From Mixophyes australis (taxonomy: Eukaryota; Chordata; Amphibia; Anura; Limnodynastidae), in assembly GCA_036250195.1 (NCBI GenBank), contig JAVHZZ010000008.1, positions 12,542,434-12,606,433 of the forward strand: a stretch of 64,000 nucleotides of DNA. Reading direction: 5' to 3'. Below, piece after piece: positions 58,956-64,000 of the stretch. A program made the translations under genes and the position numbers. The notes under the pieces are model-generated. The model did not search any database and was not told where the DNA came from. It saw only the letters and a list, made by a program, of their open reading frames with translations. Position 1 is the stretch's first letter; the number at the start of each line of letters is the position of its first letter.

Positions 58956-59030
58956 TCATGACCATATTTACTAATGTAGTCAATTAGCAGCCGTATGGAA
59001 CTATGACAATTTGTGTATCATCCACATGAC
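58215..59030. other. upstream intergenic sequence with (AT)n only
   Basis: No other feature. 56550-57110, 59205-59565 and 60790-61195 are also unassigned. Confidence 0.45.
58859..58945. repeat. two (AT)n microsatellites separated by a short spacer
   Basis: AT runs at 58859-58880 and 58912-58945. Confidence 0.95.
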
Positions 59031-59031
59031 C

Positions 59032-59200
59032 TCAGGGGCTGGCTGTCAAATTTTAGAGGGGAGTTGGAGGAGGGGGGGGGGGGGGGGATTTCGGCTCAGC
59101 AGCCTATTAGGAACATTTTTAAGGGAAAAAAATTGCAGGTAGGCCAGTGATCCAGCCCAAGGTAGCCCACCAAGGGACCAGCCTGAGCCCCAGCCCAGCC
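59032..59200 (+). repeat. dispersed repeat, copy 2
   Basis: Same order of blocks as 47028-47200 and same orientation, with a longer G run (about 59073-59088). The pair flanks NEGR1 exon 1 at a separation of 12 kb. Confidence 0.75.
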
Positions 59201-59566
59201 AATCCATTTGCTGCTGCTGTATGTGTGTAAGGAAACGACAGTGTATTTACCCCTTACACTAATTGCTGATTTATACGGTAGTGGGAATGTATACCAGAAG
59301 CAGTGGGAAAGTTATGTAACTTATACAGGGCTCAATTTATGAGCTCGTGACAATTGGAGTTTTTTTGCCATCAATAGGGCTCAATATGACATCACCTTAT
59401 ACATCAAAAGGGGTAAAAATAATCCTGATTGTGATATATTGTTTTTCATATGGGGAAGCCTATTTAACTAGTATTGCTGTAGTACTTTTACCGACATTAT
59501 ACCTGTTCTGCTAACGCCATCTGAGGATGGCGGTAACACAGTAAAGGCATTTTAAAACTTTTATCA

Positions 59567-59764
59567 TGCAGCACAGTGGCTCAGTGGTTAGCACTTCTGC
59601 CTCACAGCACTGGGGTCATGTGTTCTATTCCCTACCATGGCCTTATCTGTGTGGAGTTTGTATGTTCTTGATGTGTTTGTGTGGGTTTCCTCCGGGTGCT
59701 CCGGTTTCATCCCACACTCCAAAAACATACCGGTAGGTTAATTGGCTGCTAACAAATTGACTCT

Positions 59765-59799
<35 letters not shown>

Positions 59800-59912
59800 G
59801 TGTGTGTATTAAGGAATATAGACTGTAAGCCCGAACGGGGCAGGGACTGATGTGAGTGAGTTCTCTGTACAGCGCTGCGGAATTAGTAGCGCTATATAAA
59901 TAACTGATGATT
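59567..59912 (+). mobile_element. V-SINE with internal (CT)n expansion
   Basis: Complete head, V domain and tail. The family's short GTCTCTCTC segment has expanded to a run of about 15 CT units at 59767-59797. Confidence 0.92.
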
Positions 59913-60252
59913 CTTAGAATAAATGATTTTTTTTTCTAATGCAGTAATGTAGATATTGGTAAAATCATTTAAAATATCGCATCCGGAGAAACTTTATGTA
60001 GTGTGTTTACCCAGCTTTACAGGTAGAAGCAGATTTTGCCCGTGTGCAGAATTTTCAGCCGATCAAACCATGTTGCAGTGGCCGGGCTGTGCATGCATGT
60101 GTTGTTGTGTATGCAGGGCAGCTATAGTATGTTGGTGCATGATGCCCACATGTACTGGGCAGCTCTGTAATTACGAACACTGGGACTGATACAGAGTTGG
60201 TTGCAAAATGAGCTTTAAGTACTCAACAAAAAGAGCACGTAAAATGTTGTCC

Positions 60253-60784
60253 CCGCCCCCTAAACGATTGTCACAATTTTGGCCAATTACAGCAGGGAAC
60301 AGTGCTAAGATGAGGCGATAGTTGCGTTATTAAACCCCCGCCCCCCTCCGTCACTTATCTATTGCATGGGCGAGAACCGGGAGGTTACCCTGCTCTCCCG
60401 GGAGCCCGGGAGGTCTCCCAGAAATGCGGGAGTCTCCTGGACATTCCGAGAGAGCAGGCAACTATGCCTAAAGAAAAGCAGCTAATGAATCTCTAGAGAC
60501 TGAAGTGTCTTTTACATTTCTGTCTCCATTACTGAAGTCATGTTGTCTTACCTGTCAGTCTTTGATTAAATCTTGGTCTCCATGAAAATGGCCACCTCCA
60601 TAGGCATCAATACATGGACATAGGACACAATTTCTGAACTGTGTCATCATGCCACAGATGGCAATGCCAACCACGTCTTGTACTGACTCAGCATCAGGGA
60701 GAATGCCAGACTCTTCAGGGAGTGAGGGAGATCACCCCTATTTCAGGGAGTCTCCCTGACATTCAGGGAGAGTTGGCAAGTATG
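60253..60784 (-). mobile_element. composite MITE, CATACTTGCC family, third copy
   Basis: Matches the 11956 element in reverse over the core and the inner junction, ending AGTTGGCAAGTATG at 60784. The distal end is truncated. The inner terminus is longer here (GCGGGAGTCTCCTGGACATT), so this copy preserves more of the parental inner element. Confidence 0.8.
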
Positions 60785-61198
60785 GCCTATACATGTGTAC
60801 CTCTATGGAGACGGTGAAGCGATAAATAAGCTGCTACTGCTACGGGCCGGTATACCCAGGGCAGCTAAGTAGCGTTTAGCTGCCTTGGCGATATTTTTTT
60901 TGATAAATGGAGGCGATAATTGATAAGCAGTGTTATAAAATCAAACTTAATTACTGTAGTGTGCTGTATAATTAAAACATTGGCTTCTGAATCTGCAGAA
61001 CATTCTCTTTCACTAGATATTACTTTACCAGCGCTGGCTATAAACATTTATCCTCTATTCCCAAGGTAGGCTGGCATGGAGACAAAAGAGGAATTACCCC
61101 TCTGGTTGTGTGGTTATTGGGTACCGCGTCTCAAAGGTGCATAACAACATTCACACAGCAGATTACCCCACCAGGCATAGTTACAGGCGTAATCAGTA

Positions 61199-61494
61199 GT
61201 ACCAAAAAATTTGGAGAGCGCTAAGCATGGATATTGAAATCTGTAATAACCACATTTATTCATAAAACATCAGTGCATATAAATATTAAATAAATGTATA
61301 AGAACCTTCTATGTAAACACTGGTAGAGTCAGATTCATGAAATCTAATAATAGTGATATTTATCTTATAACCAGTGTTTACATAGAAGCTTCTTATACAT
61401 TTATATAATATTTATATGCACTGATGTTTTATGAATAAATGTGGTTATTATCTATATCTATATCTATGCTCAGCGCTCTCCAAATTTTTTGGTA
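61199..61494. mobile_element. ~295-bp foldback element with TA flanks
   Basis: Left arm TACCAAAAAATTTGGAGAGC, right arm GCTCTCCAAATTTTTTGGTA. Arms of about 120 bp pair throughout (AACCACATTTATTCATAAAA; TATGCACTGATGTTTTATGA), with a centre at about 61325-61368. TA at both ends fits mariner-type insertion. Confidence 0.85.
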
Positions 61495-61931
61495 GTCTCT
61501 ATTTAGTACAGGTACAGATCCTGTCTATTGGGAGCTGCAGTTTATATTTTGTTTTATAGGATCACTTAGCGTCTAATTTAGGTATGTTGTTGCTATAAGC
61601 AGTAGTATCATAAAATGTATTGACTGACATCTGATTATCAGCACCCGAGACCAGGCAGAAATCAGGTGAATTTGCAGGCGGACAAGTTGGTTGTATGAAC
61701 TTCATTTGAAACAAGAATATTCCTGTGCCAGTTTTATGGGGAGGTTCACATTACTGTACTGTGGTTTTGAGGACCCTGCTCCCAGGGCTGGCAGGTGTCG
61801 CCCCTGGGCACCGTAGGCAGTGCACTGCCCAAATCTGACACCAGGCTGCCTGTGACATCATAGCCCGGTGTCACACTCGCAGCCAAATAAGAACCTGTAA
61901 GAGCGACAGTTGGCATCATCATAGGTAAGAA

Positions 61932-62456
61932 CTAGAGATGCTCAGGCTAGGTTCCTCGAGAACCGAACACACCCAAACTTAGGGGATCTGAGTACAGAGC
62001 GAAGCCGGCTGGGTACTTTCGTGCGCCCTCGGAATTGAAAACGAGGCAAAACGCCATCGTTACCTCGTCGGATCTCAGATCTCGCGAGTTTTGGATTCCT
62101 TTTTAAGATCCAACATCACGGAGGGTAGGAGAACCCCCATTTTCTTTTCTGCCACTGCTGTGTGCCAATGTGTCCTAGATGTGCTAGGAACTACCGTGTG
62201 TTTGTGTCATTGCTCTGTCGCTTACCATCCAGCCAGGTCGCTGCAGTATTTGTCCGAAATTAGTGTTATTAAGGTTAATAATAATAATGTAGGAACAAAA
62301 AAAGAGCAAAATTATGTGATTTTAGCATATTTTAGGATTTTTTTCTAAAAAATACAAAACCAAAATCAAAACACACGAGGGCGGTTTTGCCAAAACCAAA
62401 ACACAAAGCTAATCCAGATCCAAAACCAGTTCACGGGGGTCAGTGAGCATCTCTAG
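61932..62456 (+). mobile_element. CTAGAGATGCTCA-family MITE with 6-bp target duplication
   Basis: Starts CTAGAGATGCTCAGGCTAGG and ends CAGTGAGCATCTCTAG. Perfect duplications TAAGAA lie at 61926-61931 and 62457-62462. 525 bp with no transposase; a short ORF at 62091 is incidental. Confidence 0.9.
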
Positions 62457-62691
62457 TAAGAACCTGTAGACTGCTGCCCCACTATGTCAGCGGCCATTGA
62501 ATAGTGAGGGAGTGTCGTCAAGACATTGAATGAGTGACTCTTTGTCACCCATTCAGTGATTTACGCTCACCCTGAACCCTGGCACCCTAGGTGACCACTT
62601 AGATTCGCGTAGTGGTGGCGCTGCCTGCTCCTTACATTACCTAACGGTTTCCTGTTCGCTGTCCCAGCAGCCATAGAAGTGGTGCGCACTG

Positions 62692-62989
62692 CAGGGGCGG
62701 ATCTAGGAATTTTCTATACCCCCGGCGATATAGGAGGGGGGCGATTTAGGCCCCGCCCCCTTCCCGATATCTAAGGCTGCCGGCGGCTGCACAGTATGTG
62801 CAGGTCTGCTCGGCAGTGACACTGTGCTGCCCGGCTGCTCTGATTGTGTTTAAAACACAATCAGAGCAGCCGGGCAGCACACTGTCACTGCTGGACGGAC
62901 CTGCACAGTGTGCAGCTGTCGGCAGCAAGCCCCTGGTAGGGGGGCCGATCGCCCCCCCCCCCCCCCCCCCCCCCCTGGATCCGCCACTG
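62692..62989 (+). mobile_element. CAGGGGCGGATC hAT-like MITE with inner 76-nt palindrome and C24 run
   Basis: Termini CAGGGGCGGATCTAGG and CCTGGATCCGCCACTG. Flanks GCGCACTG and GCACATTG match at six of eight. The inner hairpin 62814-62889 (GCTGCCCGGCTGCTCTGATT against AATCAGAGCAGCCGGGCAGC) has almost no loop. A C24 run lies at 62952-62975. Confidence 0.88.
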
Positions 62990-62999
62990 GCACATTGCA

Positions 63000-64000
63000 A
63001 ACTATGTATTTAATAGACCTCCTATGACATTCTGTGGTGGAAGCCGGCTTCCTGTAGCAGCGGGTAGAGGGAGAGGGACCCCCCTGTCTTCTATACACGA
63101 TTGATTAAGAAGGGGATGTCCAAAAGGGAACAACACCCTTACGATATAAAATACATTGATTTCCTTGTTCGTAATTATACTCAGCTTTTATTTGGTGTGA
63201 GTAGACTGGACAAATGATTGACGACCATTCCAATACACCGTAAATATCTGTCCTGAAAAGCTTGGCAGAGTCCCACACAGCACCAGCTTTAAATAAGCCC
63301 AGATCTATCCCCTTGGATCTCTTGTTAATATTTTTGGGCACACAGGGCTGTTCTTGCACACTCATTCATGATCTGATGTTTCATTTTGGATATTTCATGA
63401 TCCATAATGATCTCACTGATACTCCCCTGTTATCCCTCCTATGTAAGCAATCATTTGCTCATCCCACGAATGATTCAAAGTCCACAACTGTTGAATGAGT
63501 GTCAGAACTATCGTGGGTACACGGGTGTAGCAATGATGGGTTGCCCACCAGGCCCGATGCCCCCACATCCCGCCTGATGCCCCTGCACCCTGCCTAAAGC
63601 CCCTGATCTACTCTCAAAATAGCAAAGTGGAGGGTCTCTTCTGACCAGCGCATGCACAATGGGTGTGTGTGTCAACTGCGCATGTTCAATAGAGTGCCCC
63701 CGCTTGGCTCTTTTCCGAGCAGAGTGGGGGGCCTGGGAAGTGCTCTAGCATGGCTGGGACCCTACCCACATAGTGTTGTGAAGCCCGGCAATGTACTGTT
63801 CCGCCCCTATGTTGAATCATAGTATCATAACGGCAATGATGAGCCTTAGCCTGGGTACACACTACAGGTTATTGAGCCAATCACATAATAAACGACCATT
63901 CTGCCCAATATCGCATTAATGTGTACGCTCCAATGATAAACATTTATTGTTCCACAGCACATTGTATCTTTTCAATTGATTTTTAAACAGAAATAAAAAT
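63000..64000. other. upstream intergenic sequence, possible MITE edge at the window end
   Basis: GCCTGGGTACACACTACAGG at 63850 and a loosely inverted AATGTGTACGCTCC at 63919 may belong to a short inverted-repeat element. Nothing else was recognised. Confidence 0.35.

Noticed and set aside
62746..63098. Gly-rich minus ORFs
   Set aside because: The glycine run is the C24/G24 homopolymer in the hAT-like MITE.

Overview
This window is non-coding vertebrate DNA that holds one recognisable gene exon. The minus strand at 51528-51709 encodes the signal peptide and first residues of NEGR1 (neuronal growth regulator 1, an IgLON cell-adhesion protein) and ends in a clean 5' splice donor. Everything to its left (1-51527) is therefore first-intron sequence of this minus-strand gene, at least 51.5 kb of it. 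Everything to its right is 5' leader, promoter and upstream intergenic DNA. No other host exon, RNA gene or complete protein gene is recognised.

The repeats suggest an anuran amphibian, though the species cannot be named. There are many copies of a tRNA-derived V-SINE with a (GAT)n tail, degenerate L2/CR1-like LINE pieces, a dead Tc1-like transposon, and many short non-autonomous DNA transposons. The latter include hairpins built around the phrase CCAATCAG/CTGATTGG and hAT-like elements with visible 5-, 6- or 8-bp target duplications.

Layout. 1-8.8 kb: intron with an L2-like LINE fragment, a local 140-bp duplication, one V-SINE and a 450-bp foldback element. 8.8-10.5 kb: a broken Tc1 element whose own leader has expanded into a 22-unit, 20-bp tandem array. 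10.7-16.5 kb: two copies of a composite MITE, a V-SINE and a 76-bp minisatellite of about 17 units. 18.7-31.5 kb: V-SINEs, LINE pieces and foldback MITEs. 32-41 kb: hAT-like MITEs with clear target duplications, including a nested set at 39.36-40.69 kb. 41.9-43.7 kb: a 28-bp pyrimidine-rich array of about 64 units, each resembling a 3' splice site. 44-51.5 kb: promoter-proximal intron. 51.5-52.2 kb: NEGR1 exon 1 and leader. 52.2-53.5 kb: a 1.3-kb CT-rich tract directly upstream. 54.8-63 kb: more MITEs, a LINE fragment and a V-SINE.

The long open frames seen in the tandem arrays are by-products of repeat periodicity. I see no convincing new gene system. The best leads are the V-SINE/LINE shared 3' tail, the tandem arrays (one derived from a transposon leader, one splice-acceptor-like), the composite MITE, and the purine/pyrimidine tract and direct repeats around the NEGR1 promoter.
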